Shown: in pieces, positions 6,623-16,557 of the stretch
Layout: the number at the start of each line of letters is the position of its first letter
Position numbering within the stretch: the first letter of the stretch is position 1
Source: Weissella oryzae SG25
Lineage (GTDB): Bacteria > Bacillota > Bacilli > Lactobacillales > Lactobacillaceae
Direction of reading: 5' to 3'
DNA: 64,000 nt
Assembly (NCBI RefSeq): GCF_000691805.2
Contig: NZ_DF820491.1
Location: 62,001-126,000, forward strand
Notes under the pieces: generated by a model
Databases searched by the model: none
What the model was told of the DNA's origin: nothing
The model's input: only the letters and a program-made list of their open reading frames with translations
Position numbers and translations under genes: made by a program

Positions 6623-9508
6623 TTAGCTTAATAAGCGTTTATACAAGGCATGTTGAACCGGTTGTGCCAGTTGCAGCACAAACTTTATCAGTGCAGTAGC
6701 TTGCCCTGCATTATCCTGCATGCTAATTTCTTTGGCACTAAGGACTTTAGCACTACCTAAGTAGTAGAAACTCTTGGTATCTTTAACTGTTTCATCCGAC
6801 CAGCGCATGAAAACTTGTAAGACACCATAATTTTCCTGTGCCGCTAATTGTTGTTCGATTGGACTATGTAGCGTCCGCTGACTTTTAGAATAAAAAGTTA
6901 ATCGGTTTTCAGCTAAAAATTCATTTGTATAATCAACTGAATTTATCGCTCTATCGCGATTAATGGTGATAAAGATTGGTAAAAAGCGGGCATCAGTTCG
7001 CTTAATATAGCCACTAACTACTAGCCCGGTTTGTTCTTTTTCCCAAGCAAAGCCTTTAATAATATCACGTCGATAATAACGATTACCAATTTCAAAACGC
7101 ACTTGATTATCTGTAAATTCAAGTAACTGCTGCCAGGCCGCCTCAATTGTATCGTTAATATACGCCGCAAAATCCATATTTTCTGCCAAATTTTGAGCAA
7201 AATCACTTGTAAACTGCCACCGTCCAGCTTGTCGCTCAACTGGTGCCTGTGCTCCAAATTTCTTTGCGGTAACTGTTAAGAAGTAAGTATAGTTTAGTAC
7301 CCGTTCTACACTGTCTAATGTTTCTGAATCATAGAAAAATTGATGCTTTTCAAAAGATTCAATAATTTCTGCGTCAGTAATAACCCGCTTTTTCACTAGC
7401 AAACGTAAAACCGCTACTTCGTTAATCCGCTTTGAATTAGCAATTTCTTTGCTGAAAAAAATCAACCACGCACTCTGTGCAGGTGTAAAGGTGGGCACAG
7501 CCACTCCTTTAGCAAACTTTGCCTGCATATTTTGTACGGTTGTATACTTTTCAACAATATCATCAAGCGTTACGCTCGCAAAACGCAGAAAGTCAGTTAG
7601 CATTGGTAATGCTTTCCCACTCTTGTCGGCTACTGTACTGAAAGCCGTTTTGAAGCGTTGACTAGCCTTTAAATCAGTTGCCCGAATACCATTTAATAGG
7701 CGCGTTTGCGCCAATTCTTCGAAATTAATTGTTGAAACACCCGAAATTGTCGGCGCTAAAACAGTGTTAATTAGTTGTTCTTTATCTGTATGCAGTTGTT
7801 GTCCCAAAGCCAGTGGAATCAGATAATTATTTTGGTAATTACCAATAAAATCAATTACAGTTACATAGTCCTTACCAATGTTTTTACGTAAGCCCCGGCC
7901 TAATTGTTGCAGGAAAATAATCTTAGATGTTGTTGGTCGCATCATCACAATTTGATTAATCTCAACAATATCAATACCTTCATTAAAAATGTCAACGGTA
8001 ATTAAGTATTTAAGCTTACCTGCTCGTAAAGCTTGAACAGCATCTAAACGCTCGGCTAACGGCTGCTGACCACTAACAAATTGACTTGCAACACCCCGCT
8101 GTGTCAATTCAACGGCCAAAGCCTCGCCTTCGGTAATTCGACTTACAAAGATTAGACCGTGAAGTTGCTCGCCACTATAACCGTAGTATGCTGTCTTAGC
8201 TAAGAGGTAATCAACCCGTTCTGGCGCAACCAAATATTTTAATTGCGTCTGATCATCGATGATTTGCCCATTTAGTTCAAAATCACTCACTCCAATATAG
8301 TGAAAGGGGGTCAATAAGTTCGCAGCTAATGCATCAAGTAAGGATACTTCATAGACAATATTATTATCAAAATATTCATAAACATTTATACCATCCGTCC
8401 GCTCTGGCGTTGCCGTCATTCCTAACATAAATTTAGGTGTAAAATGTGCTAAAATCCGTTCATACATTGTGGTTTGCCCGGCCTGCTTGCTTAGGGTAAC
8501 ACGATGCGCTTCATCAATAATAATATAATCAAAATAATCGGCTGAGAAGGCAGCTAAAATTGACGGACTAGCCATCATATTAACAGTAGCAAAGGTATAC
8601 CGAGCCTGCATATCGTGCTGATTACCTGATAAAATTCCGTAGTCACTGGCAGGTCCACCTAAAATCCGCCGAAAGCTTGCTAAGGCACTCATTAAAATCT
8701 GCTCACGATGCACAATAAATAGAAGATGTTGTACCTTAGCCTGCTGAACCTCAAAAGCTGCCAAATAGGTTTTACCCGTCCCAGTTGCCGATACCACTAA
8801 CCCGCGTTGTGCCCCCTGTAAGCGTGTATTTTCAAGCGCTAGTAGTGCCCGTGCCTGCATTTGGTTGGGCTTAATTTGGGCGGTATAAGTCGGTGAAGTC
8901 GCTTGACTAGGTTGCTGTACTTGTTGCTGTGCCTGCCAAAAAGCTTGGTAATCATTAATCCATTCAGCACTCAAGGGAGTTGCATCAGCCCAAAGGGTCT
9001 CAGCTTCTTGCAAAACGTCTTGACCTAATTGTCCGGTCGCCTTAGATATTATTTTTAAATTCCACTCACCATTCCGTTTTAAAGCATTTTGGGTTAAATT
9101 AGCTGAGCCAACAATAATCGAATGATAATCTCCCTTAGTAAAAATGTAGGCTTTAGTGTGTAAAGCTGTCACTGAACTAATTTTGACACTTAAATTTTTA
9201 ATTTTTAATAATTCCCAAAAAACTTTAGGCTGATTAAAATTAAGATAATTAGCTGTAATAAGGCGACCTTTAATCCCACGCCGAGCTAAATCAGCAAATT
9301 TGCTTTTAAGACTAACTAGCCCACTCTCCGTAATGAAGGCCACGACAAAGATAAAGCTTTCTGCCTGATCCAACTCCTCTAGTAAATGCTCCAAGACATT
9401 ATCGCTAGCGCTATTGGTAATTAATTGTGGACTCAAATGACTATTATCACTTGCGCTATTAAACAACGCATATTGAATTCCCGCCTCTAACTCACCAAAA
9501 CCTGCCAT
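6623..9508 (-). CDS. PLD-nuclease / DEAD-type helicase / DUF3427 fusion protein
   Basis: A 961-residue cytoplasmic protein with three parts. Residues ~35-165 are a phospholipase-D-like domain with one HTKAYIF...GSANLT motif (HxK-x11-GSxN), the active-site half of PLD-type nucleases. Residues ~215-560 are a superfamily 2 helicase: GTGKT (motif I), DEAH (motif II), GMTATPER (motif III) and QQLGRGLRK (motif VI). The remaining ~350 residues match the DUF3427 region found after such helicases. The family resembles type III/type I restriction motor subunits and is predicted to translocate and cut nucleic acid; no methylase is nearby. GGAG lies upstream of the chosen ATG. A defence role is inference; a repair role is the alternative. 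Confidence 0.85.
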   Translation of the reverse strand: MAGFGELEAGIQYALFNSASDNSHLSPQLITNSASDNVLEHLLEELDQAESFIFVVAFITESGLVSLKSKFADLARRGIKGRLITANYLNFNQPKVFWELLKIKNLSVKISSVTALHTKAYIFTKGDYHSIIVGSANLTQNALKRNGEWNLKIISKATGQLGQDVLQEAETLWADATPLSAEWINDYQAFWQAQQQVQQPSQATSPTYTAQIKPNQMQARALLALENTRLQGAQRGLVVSATGTGKTYLAAFEVQQAKVQHLLFIVHREQILMSALASFRRILGGPASDYGILSGNQHDMQARYTFATVNMMASPSILAAFSADYFDYIIIDEAHRVTLSKQAGQTTMYERILAHFTPKFMLGMTATPERTDGINVYEYFDNNIVYEVSLLDALAANLLTPFHYIGVSDFELNGQIIDDQTQLKYLVAPERVDYLLAKTAYYGYSGEQLHGLIFVSRITEGEALAVELTQRGVASQFVSGQQPLAERLDAVQALRAGKLKYLITVDIFNEGIDIVEINQIVMMRPTTSKIIFLQQLGRGLRKNIGKDYVTVIDFIGNYQNNYLIPLALGQQLHTDKEQLINTVLAPTISGVSTINFEELAQTRLLNGIRATDLKASQRFKTAFSTVADKSGKALPMLTDFLRFASVTLDDIVEKYTTVQNMQAKFAKGVAVPTFTPAQSAWLIFFSKEIANSKRINEVAVLRLLVKKRVITDAEIIESFEKHQFFYDSETLDSVERVLNYTYFLTVTAKKFGAQAPVERQAGRWQFTSDFAQNLAENMDFAAYINDTIEAAWQQLLEFTDNQVRFEIGNRYYRRDIIKGFAWEKEQTGLVVSGYIKRTDARFLPIFITINRDRAINSVDYTNEFLAENRLTFYSKSQRTLHSPIEQQLAAQENYGVLQVFMRWSDETVKDTKSFYYLGSAKVLSAKEISMQDNAGQATALIKFVLQLAQPVQHALYKRLLS

Positions 9509-9564
9509 TTATTTTCGCTCCATCACTAATTTGCTTAGCTGTATTGTTAGTAAACTTCTTTGCG

Positions 9565-10086
9565 TTATTGCTCATTTGCATTTAAAATCTCAACTTGTAA
9601 TGAGCGCATGGTTTCGAGTGCTGCTCGATACTTGCTTGGACTAACGCCAGCAGTTGCCTTAGCATCGACAATCACACGAACTTCCGGTGCAAAGTTCTTT
9701 ATCAAGACAACATTTGAAATGACACAAATATCAGTATCAAGACCGATTAGTTCGACCTGATCTGGTGCTTCATCTCGAATATATTCCGCCAGTTCAATTG
9801 AACCAAAAGTGCTTTTTTCAAAAATCTTTTTAAAGCCAATCTGTGCATCGACTGGTAATTGCCAACCAAAGCTCCCCTTTTGGGCATGGACAATTGGTAA
9901 ATTATGTCCTTCTTGTGTTTGCATATAATCCTCAAAATGGGTATCCATTGTTGCAAGGCGCTCTTCGGGCTGATATTCTTTTAACTTTGTCAAAACATCA
10001 GGCATAATTGCCACTGCTTCTTTATTTCCCAAACTACCATCAATAAAGTCATTCTGAAAGTCAATCAATACTAAGAATTTTTTCAT
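9565..10086 (-). CDS. Isochorismatase-family cysteine hydrolase (nicotinamidase-like)
   Basis: A 173-residue protein of the isochorismatase/nicotinamidase fold. The start is ATG 10084-10086, preceded by AGGGGTG, and gives MKKFLVLIDFQNDF; the longer frame to 10119 has no ribosome site. The catalytic Asp is in DFQNDF (Asp9), a Lys follows in AQKGSFG, and the nucleophile is Cys in TDICVISNV, the expected triad with the cis-peptide V-I. PncA converts nicotinamide to nicotinic acid for NAD salvage; other members hydrolyse related amides, so the substrate is likely but not certain. It follows closely upstream of the helicase gene (56-base gap) and could be co-transcribed with it. Confidence 0.82.
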   Translation of the reverse strand: MKKFLVLIDFQNDFIDGSLGNKEAVAIMPDVLTKLKEYQPEERLATMDTHFEDYMQTQEGHNLPIVHAQKGSFGWQLPVDAQIGFKKIFEKSTFGSIELAEYIRDEAPDQVELIGLDTDICVISNVVLIKNFAPEVRVIVDAKATAGVSPSKYRAALETMRSLQVEILNANEQ

Positions 10087-10213
10087 TATGCACCCCTGTC
10101 TTTTAGTCAACATTGCCAAAGCCCCCTAACTTAGGTTCAAAATTATCTAAGTACCAAGTAACTGCACTCACTAATTTTTATCAAGTAAATTAACCTAAGC
10201 GAGTTCATGATAC

Positions 10214-10248
10214 AAAAAAAATGGCCTTGGTACAAGTTACCAAGGTCA
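10214..10248 (-). terminator. Intrinsic terminator after the universal stress protein gene
   Basis: A stem of about 11 pairs with one mismatch (TGACCTTGGTA / TACCAAGGCCA on the minus strand, five-base loop) is followed by eight T. Confidence 0.87.
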
Positions 10249-10267
10249 TCATTTTCGTTACTTTTAT

Positions 10268-10699
10268 TTACCGAACCAAGAAAGTATCGACTTCGGCATG
10301 CTTAGCAACATATTGAGCCACTGAACCCAAGAGCAAACGCTCCAAGTTTCCCTTACCAGTTGCCCCCATTACGATTAGATCAATACCATCATCTTCTGGA
10401 TACTGCTTACTAATCAGATTTCGTGGATCACCAGTCACAACCTCAACATTGATTTTAAAGCTATCACTATTACCTTCCTTCAAGGCGTTTAGGCGCTCTT
10501 TAGCAGAGGCAATCGTATTATCACGCCGTTCTATATCGTAGATAACACCATGATCAGGTGAGCTAATTACCCGTTCTTCGTAAACATAGAGCAAGGTCAT
10601 TTGTTCAATTCCGAAGTGCTCACCAATTTCTACGGCTTGTTCAAAAATGTGCTTTGAAATATCTGATCCATCAAGTGGTACTAAAATATGCTTAAACAT
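10268..10699 (-). CDS. Universal stress protein (UspA family)
   Basis: A 143-residue single-domain UspA protein. I use ATG 10697-10699 because AGGAGG lies six bases upstream, giving MFKHILVPLDGSD; the frame is open two codons further. The ATP-binding signature is complete: LVPLDGS at the N-terminus and GATGKGNLERLLLGSV near the C-terminus (G-2x-G-9x-G-S/T). Such proteins are cytoplasmic dimers that bind ATP and support survival under stress; no specific partner can be named. It is monocistronic with a strong terminator. Confidence 0.92.
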   Translation of the reverse strand: MFKHILVPLDGSDISKHIFEQAVEIGEHFGIEQMTLLYVYEERVISSPDHGVIYDIERRDNTIASAKERLNALKEGNSDSFKINVEVVTGDPRNLISKQYPEDDGIDLIVMGATGKGNLERLLLGSVAQYVAKHAEVDTFLVR

Positions 10700-10800
10700 A
10701 GTCAACCTCCTAGTATTTGCTTGCTTAATTTAATTTATAAGTTAATTATAAATTTTGATTATGGTTTTTACGGGCTTAAAGTGTGAATAAGCCAATAACA

Positions 10801-13431
10801 TTAATTGTTTTTTCGCCGTGCAATTTTCACAATCTCGATAATTAAGGTTGGCAGTAAAATCAGGCCAAGGGCACATAGCCAATATGGCCAAGGTAAAACT
10901 ACCAAATGAAAAGCGGTCGCAATTGGTTCAATTGTCACCAACATTGCAGTAATCAAAATTGAAAGGCCCGCTAACTGATATAAACGTGGATTGCTGCCAT
11001 AAGAATCACTTAGTATCGACCTTGTGCTGCGAATATTGAATACATGGATAATCGAAATAACTGATAAGACTAAGAATGTCATTGATTGTCCCACCATCTC
11101 TGATGGTGTAACCCCATTAAAGCTAACATGTGTTCCCAAGTAAAAGGCTACCAGTGAAACACTGGTAAACAACAGCGCATTACCAATAATCTGTTGGGAT
11201 AGCCCTTGACCAAACAATTTAGCATGCTTGGGTAGTGGCTTTTTTTGCATATTAGTCAGATCATTTTCTTCATAACTCAAAGCAAAACCTGGTAGGCCAT
11301 TGGCAACTAAGTTAATAAATAAAATATGAATTGGCAAAAGTGGGCTGCCCCAACCAATTGCTAGAACTAAGAGAATTAGCAATACTTCAGCTACGTTCGC
11401 TGATAGTAAGAAGTTAATTGTACGACGAACCCGGTCATAGGAACCACGCCCTTGACTAATTGCGGCAACAATCGAGGCAAAATTATCATCTGCCAAAATA
11501 ATATCGGCCGCTTCCCGTGCCACATCAGTTCCCGTTAAGCCCATGGCAATTCCTACATCAGCTGCTTTAAGTGCTGGCGCATCATTAACTCCATCACCAG
11601 TCATCGCTACCACGGCTTGATTTGCTTGCCAGGCCTTAATAATCCGAATTTTATCAGCCGGAGTAACTCGTGCAAAAACTGCATAATGTTGAATATTGTC
11701 TGTTAGAGTTGCATCTGACATTTCACGTAATTGACTGCCTGTTAAAGCTTGATCACCCTCACCCAAAATGCCAATTTCTTTAGCAATTGCGCTTGCAGTC
11801 AGCACGTGGTCACCAGTAATCATTACGGTCTTGATGCCAGCTTGTCGAGCTTCTGCAACGGCTTGCTTTGATTCTGGTCGTGGTGGATCAATCATGCCGA
11901 ACAAACCAATTAATTTTAAATCTTGCTCCAAAAACTGTTCAGTTAATTCACCAGCAGGTAATTCATCAAAATACTTCACAGTCACTGCAATTACACGTAA
12001 AGCTGATTTTGCAAAGCTAGCTGTAACTTCTTCGGCCCGCTTTAAATCACCCTCTGTGATTAATGGTTTTAATACATCGATTGCACCCTTTGTAATTGCC
12101 ATATAGGTACCATTTGGCATTTTTTGTACGGTCGTCATGCGTTTTCTAGTTGAATTAAAAGGAATTTCGGCAATTCTTGGATAGCTTGCTTGCAGCTGGC
12201 TTAACTTTGCAATCCGCTCGGTTGCAGCTACCAAGGCAACTTCAGTTGGTAAACCTAAAGCTTGATTGTCATCTTGGTCATAGTGGACATTGCTTGCCAA
12301 ACCAGCCATGACCAGTAGGCTTCGAGCATTTTCATTAGCCTTATAATCAACATCAAGATTACTAATTTCATTATCAGCACTAACCCATATCTTTTGTACT
12401 GTCATCTTATTTTGGGTCAAAGTTCCGGTTTTATCAGAAGCAATCACTGATGTTGTACCTAAAGTTTCAACCGCTGGCAATCTTCGGATAATTGCCTGAC
12501 GCGCAGCCATCTTACGAACGCCAACCGCTAAAGTCATTGTCACAATCACTGGTAGCGTTTCTGGGACTACCGCAACTGCCAATGATACGGCAATCATAAA
12601 CGTTTGCATAAAGGCTAATCCCTGTAATAGACCAATTACCATGACAATTAGCGCTGCAACCACGGCAAAAATTGAAATTTGCCGGCCAAGTTGTTTCAGT
12701 TTAATTTGCAATGGCGTTAATTGCTTCTGCTCACTATTTAATAAGCTTGCAATTTGTCCCAGTTCAGTCTGGTCGCCGACCGCTGTTACTAGTGCCAAAG
12801 CAGATCCATTCACAATGGTTGTACCACTATATACCATATTGCTACGGTCAGCTAATTCAACTTCGTGTGTAAAGTCAGTATCTGCATTTTTTTCAATTGG
12901 TAAACTCTCGCCTGTTAAGGAAGCTTCCTCAACTTGTAGGTCGGTTGTTTCTAACAAACGTGCATCCGCTGGGATTTTTACACCGTTCTCAAGATATAAA
13001 ATATCACCGACCACCACGTCAGCACTGCTAATAGTTTCAACTTTACCAGCCCGCAGGACCTTCGTTGAGGCTTGGTTTAAAGCTTGTAGGGCTGCTAATG
13101 CTTTTTCAGCTTTCCCCTCTTGTAAAATTGACAGGACGGAATTAATTATCACAATCCCGATAATCAAAATTCCCTCAACAATTTCACCACTTCCCTCCAA
13201 ATATGCAGTCGTAAAGGAAATTATTGCTGCTAAAAGCAGAATAATTGTGGCGACGTCTTTTAAGGTATGCCCAATTTTTTTCAAAAGGCTTTCGCGAACC
13301 GGTGGCGATAGTTCATTGCGCCCATAACGAGCACGCTGGTTAGCAACTTTTTGGGTGCTATCAAGCCCCACTTTCAAATCAACTGCATGGTCTTTTAATA
13401 GTTGGTCCCGCTTAATTAAATAATCTTTCAT
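10801..13431 (-). CDS. Calcium-type cation-transporting P-type ATPase
   Basis: An 876-residue P2-type ATPase with about ten membrane helices: N-terminal cation-ATPase domain, TGES actuator loop (173-176), phosphorylation site DKTGTLT (Asp333), MTGDGVNDAPAL hinge and a C-terminal helix bundle. Helix 4 has PETLP (290-294) instead of the common PEGLP but keeps the Glu ligand; helix 5 keeps the NVAE residues; helix 6 reads INLVANGLP where SERCA-type pumps have a TDGLP-like sequence, so a key Asp is Asn. It pumps a cation, probably Ca2+, out of the cytoplasm with ATP; the Asn makes ion choice uncertain. AAGGACGG precedes the ATG. It forms a single-gene unit. Confidence 0.87.
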   Translation of the reverse strand: MKDYLIKRDQLLKDHAVDLKVGLDSTQKVANQRARYGRNELSPPVRESLLKKIGHTLKDVATIILLLAAIISFTTAYLEGSGEIVEGILIIGIVIINSVLSILQEGKAEKALAALQALNQASTKVLRAGKVETISSADVVVGDILYLENGVKIPADARLLETTDLQVEEASLTGESLPIEKNADTDFTHEVELADRSNMVYSGTTIVNGSALALVTAVGDQTELGQIASLLNSEQKQLTPLQIKLKQLGRQISIFAVVAALIVMVIGLLQGLAFMQTFMIAVSLAVAVVPETLPVIVTMTLAVGVRKMAARQAIIRRLPAVETLGTTSVIASDKTGTLTQNKMTVQKIWVSADNEISNLDVDYKANENARSLLVMAGLASNVHYDQDDNQALGLPTEVALVAATERIAKLSQLQASYPRIAEIPFNSTRKRMTTVQKMPNGTYMAITKGAIDVLKPLITEGDLKRAEEVTASFAKSALRVIAVTVKYFDELPAGELTEQFLEQDLKLIGLFGMIDPPRPESKQAVAEARQAGIKTVMITGDHVLTASAIAKEIGILGEGDQALTGSQLREMSDATLTDNIQHYAVFARVTPADKIRIIKAWQANQAVVAMTGDGVNDAPALKAADVGIAMGLTGTDVAREAADIILADDNFASIVAAISQGRGSYDRVRRTINFLLSANVAEVLLILLVLAIGWGSPLLPIHILFINLVANGLPGFALSYEENDLTNMQKKPLPKHAKLFGQGLSQQIIGNALLFTSVSLVAFYLGTHVSFNGVTPSEMVGQSMTFLVLSVISIIHVFNIRSTRSILSDSYGSNPRLYQLAGLSILITAMLVTIEPIATAFHLVVLPWPYWLCALGLILLPTLIIEIVKIARRKNN

Positions 13432-13800
13432 CTACTTTGCCGTCCTTCCCCCAGTGTTAAGCTCTACAATTGTTCTCAATAAAATATTAGCAATTTTCAA
13501 TGAAAGAACTATGACTATTTGATGAGCACCTTGTTAAACTTACTTTTGGTATATATCAACTAGCTAAAGTGCCAAGTAAAATTAGTTAAAAGTTCATCCC
13601 ATTCTCCTGCATAACAAACCACGCTTCTTTAAAAGCTTGATACTGATATAATCAGCTTTCCAAATCACGAAAAATAAAAACCTGCCTAATTAATTCCATT
13701 TATCTATCAATCATCTACCGTTAAGGACATTAACAATGCTATTATCATTTCTGTTGAACAAACATCCCCAGGTTCAACAAAATTTTGGGTTTTCAATCCC
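13432..13800. other. Intergenic interval between P-ATPase and pdhD
   Basis: No gene is supported. The left part must hold the P-ATPase promoter, but no clear hexamer pair stands out. At the right, beyond the pdh terminator, is a weak hairpin, GTTGAAC-N12-GTTCAAC (13753-13778), without a T-run; a backup terminator is possible. Confidence 0.5.
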
Positions 13801-13840
13801 AAAAAGGCCTAGTAAATCTAATCGATTTACTAGGCCTTTT
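13801..13840 (-). terminator. Intrinsic terminator of the lplA-pdhABCD operon
   Basis: A long near-perfect stem, AAAAAGGCCTAGTAAATC paired with GATTTACTAGGCCTTTTT, closed by a short loop and followed by five T on the minus strand. It lies three bases after the pdhD stop. Confidence 0.93.
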
Positions 13841-13843
13841 TTA

Positions 13844-15253
13844 TTAAACGTGAATTGGCAAACCGTCAGCTAATTCTGCTGTATCCATAATTGCTTCACC
13901 CAAGGTTGGATGCGGATGGATTGTCAAAGAAATATCTTCAGATGTTAAGCCATTTTCAATCGCCAAGGCTAACTCAGAAATCAAATCTGAAGCCCCTGGA
14001 CCAACAATTTGACTACCAAGGACGGCCTTTGTCGCCTTATCAGTAATCATACGGACAAAGCCAACACCAGCATCCATTGATAGCGCCCGACCATTCGCTG
14101 CAAATGGGAACTTAGCAATGCCAACTGCCAAGCCCTTTTCCTTAGCTGACTCAGGCGTCTCACCAACAGTTGCAACTTCGATATTCGTATAGGCAACGGC
14201 TGGGAGTGCATAGTGCATATCAATTGCATTATCAGCACCCGCAATTGCGGCAGCGGCCACTTTAGCCTCAAAGCTGGCCTTATGTGCCAAAGCTGGTCCT
14301 GCAACCACATCACCAATTGCATAGATATGTGGGACTGACGTGCGCTTAGCAGCATCAACTTCAATCAAATTATGCTCACTTAACTTAATGTCAGTATTAT
14401 TTAGACCAAGGCTGTCCGTGTTTGGCCGACGACCAACTGAGACTAGGAGGTAGTCCCCAGTTACCGTCTGTTCGGCACCATCAACTTCAAAGGTCAATGT
14501 AACTTCATCAGCCGTTTGACTTGCTGACTTAGCCATTGCACCGGTGAAAATTTCACCGCCCCGCTTCTTAAAATCAGCGATTACTGGCTGAATTAGTTCC
14601 TTATCAAATCCATTTAAAGTCTGAGGCAAGCCTTCAATAATCGTAACCTTAGCACCCAAGTTTTGATAAGCACCACCCAATTCTGAACCAATCACCCCAC
14701 CACCAATTACAATCAAATGTTTAGGAATTTCAGGTAAGCTGAGGGCTCCAGTTGAATCAACAATGCGGCCACCAAACTTGAAAGCAGGAATCTCAACGGG
14801 CCGTGAACCAGTTGCAATAATGGCATTATTGAACTGCAAAAGCTCATGTCCTTCGCCTTCAAGTACATTTAAAGTTTCATTGTCATTAAAAGAAGCTTCG
14901 CCATGAATAATTTCAACTTTGTGCTTCTTCAATAACATCTCAACGCCACCAGTTAGTTGGTTAACGACCTTATTTTGCTTCCAGTCTTGGGTCTTTTGCC
15001 AATCAAGTGTGGCAGTGGGAATTTCTAGTCCATAAGGATTAGCCACTTGGGTACTCTTATATTCATGTCCAACATGAATTAGAGCTTTCGAAGGAATGCA
15101 GCCAATATTCAAACACACCCCACCAATATTATCTTTCTCAATAATCGTGACTTTTTGCCCTAATTCAGCGGCTCGAATGGCTGCTACATAACCACCAGGG
15201 CCTGAACCAATTACGACTGTGTCAATTTCTCGTGCTTGTGCGCCAACAACCAT
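13844..15253 (-). CDS. pdhD: Dihydrolipoamide dehydrogenase (E3 of pyruvate dehydrogenase)
   Basis: A 469-residue FAD-dependent disulfide oxidoreductase that reoxidises the dihydrolipoyl groups of E2 and passes electrons to NAD+. It shows the N-terminal FAD-binding GSGPGGYVAAIRAAELG, the redox-active GGVCLNIGCIPSK with the two active cysteines, the NAD-binding GGGVIGSELG, the second FAD motif YAIGDVV and the C-terminal HPHPTLGE with the catalytic His-Glu pair. GGAGG precedes the ATG, which follows the pdhC stop by two bases. It is the last gene of the operon. Confidence 0.96.
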   Translation of the reverse strand: MVVGAQAREIDTVVIGSGPGGYVAAIRAAELGQKVTIIEKDNIGGVCLNIGCIPSKALIHVGHEYKSTQVANPYGLEIPTATLDWQKTQDWKQNKVVNQLTGGVEMLLKKHKVEIIHGEASFNDNETLNVLEGEGHELLQFNNAIIATGSRPVEIPAFKFGGRIVDSTGALSLPEIPKHLIVIGGGVIGSELGGAYQNLGAKVTIIEGLPQTLNGFDKELIQPVIADFKKRGGEIFTGAMAKSASQTADEVTLTFEVDGAEQTVTGDYLLVSVGRRPNTDSLGLNNTDIKLSEHNLIEVDAAKRTSVPHIYAIGDVVAGPALAHKASFEAKVAAAAIAGADNAIDMHYALPAVAYTNIEVATVGETPESAKEKGLAVGIAKFPFAANGRALSMDAGVGFVRMITDKATKAVLGSQIVGPGASDLISELALAIENGLTSEDISLTIHPHPTLGEAIMDTAELADGLPIHV

Positions 15254-15255
15254 AA

Positions 15256-16557
15256 CTAAACCTCCATCAACATGTAGGCAGGATCAGCTAACAATTGCTT
15301 TAAGTAATTTGTTGCTGTTTGTGCTAACATTCCATCAATCAAACGGTGATCATACGTCAAAGACAACTTCATATTTTGTCCAACGGCCAACTCACCATCA
15401 GCGTCAACAATTGGTTCTTTAACAATTGAACCAAGTCCCAAGATTGCAACTTCGGCACCATTGATAATTGGAGTAAACCAACTACCACGGGCGGAACCAA
15501 TATTAGAAATTGTAATCGTGGCTCCCTGCATTTGAGCTGGCTTCAAAGTACCGTCTTGAGCAGCTTGAGCTAAGTCGGCAATTTCCTTAGCAATTGCCAT
15601 AATTGACTTAGCAGCCGCATTAGCAATCACTGGTACAAACAAACCAGTATCCGTGTTAACAGCAATTCCGAGGTTAACTTCATCATGGTAGATAATCTCA
15701 TTCGTCTTCATATCAACACTAGCATTCAATTCAGGGTATTCCTTAACCGTTGCCGCCAAAGCCTTAGCCACATAGGCCAAGTAAGTCAACTTAATTCCCT
15801 TATCCGCTGCCTTAACCTTAAAGTCCTTGCGGTGTGCAACTAACTTAGATACTTCAACTTGATCAAAGTTGGTTACCGATGGGATATTAGTATGTTGGTT
15901 CTCCATCGCCTTAGCAATTGCCTTACGAATTCCCGTCATTGGAACTCGACCCTCAGTCACCTTTGGTGCTGGGGCTGGCTTAGCTGCCGCTTGGGCTACT
16001 GGAGCAGTTGGCTCAACTGGCGCTGGCGTTGCTACTGAAGCTGCAACTGGAGTTGGCGCAACGGCGCTTGGCCCATTTTGTACATCCGCTAAGGTAATAT
16101 GACCGTGCCGGCCAGTTGGTACAACGGTCGCTAGGTCAATATTATGCTCATGCGCATAATGACGAACCGATGGCATGGCCAAGATTTGCCCGTTTGAAGC
16201 AACGGTTGGCGCTGGCGTCGGTGTAGCTTCAACCGCTGGCGTTGGCGCCGCTGCAACTGCCGGAACAGCCTCAGGCACTGGTGTTGTAGCCGCTACCGGC
16301 GCTGGTGCTGCTTGTTCACCAGTTCCATCAAACTCAATTAGAGGATCACCAACTGCTACAACAGTTGGGGCATCGACATACAACTTAGTTACTGTACCAG
16401 CATAAGGTGACAAAATTTCTTGCATCAATTTGTCGTTTTGAACTTCAGCCACTTCTTGGTCAACATCAACATGGTCGCCGACCTTAACTAACCAATTTGT
16501 AATTTCGCCTTCTGCCATTCCTTCGCCAATATCTGGCATTTTAAAAATCTCAGTCAT
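15256..16557 (-). CDS. pdhC: Dihydrolipoamide acetyltransferase (E2 of pyruvate dehydrogenase)
   Basis: A 433-residue core subunit that transfers the acetyl group from E1 through lipoyl-lysine to coenzyme A. There is one N-terminal lipoyl domain (residues ~1-80, lipoylated Lys in QNDKL), a long Ala/Pro/Val-rich flexible linker, a peripheral-subunit-binding domain ([16 protein letters not shown], ~130-165), a second Ala/Pro linker and the catalytic domain from ~210 with the active-site DHRLIDG near the end. The start overlaps the pdhB end by eight bases, with GGAGG inside pdhB, so translation is coupled. The upstream lplA supplies the lipoyl group. Confidence 0.96.
   Translation of the reverse strand: MTEIFKMPDIGEGMAEGEITNWLVKVGDHVDVDQEVAEVQNDKLMQEILSPYAGTVTKLYVDAPTVVAVGDPLIEFDGTGEQAAPAPVAATTPVPEAVPAVAAAPTPAVEATPTPAPTVASNGQILAMPSVRHYAHEHNIDLATVVPTGRHGHITLADVQNGPSAVAPTPVAASVATPAPVEPTAPVAQAAAKPAPAPKVTEGRVPMTGIRKAIAKAMENQHTNIPSVTNFDQVEVSKLVAHRKDFKVKAADKGIKLTYLAYVAKALAATVKEYPELNASVDMKTNEIIYHDEVNLGIAVNTDTGLFVPVIANAAAKSIMAIAKEIADLAQAAQDGTLKPAQMQGATITISNIGSARGSWFTPIINGAEVAILGLGSIVKEPIVDADGELAVGQNMKLSLTYDHRLIDGMLAQTATNYLKQLLADPAYMLMEV

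Noticed and set aside
6499-6699. A 66-codon plus-strand frame across the helicase end
   Set aside because: It overlaps the convergent helicase end and the small gene's leader and has no ribosome site.
12641-13327. A 228-codon open frame on the plus strand opposite the P-type ATPase
   Set aside because: It lies wholly antisense to a clear gene, has no ribosome site, and its composition mirrors the other strand.
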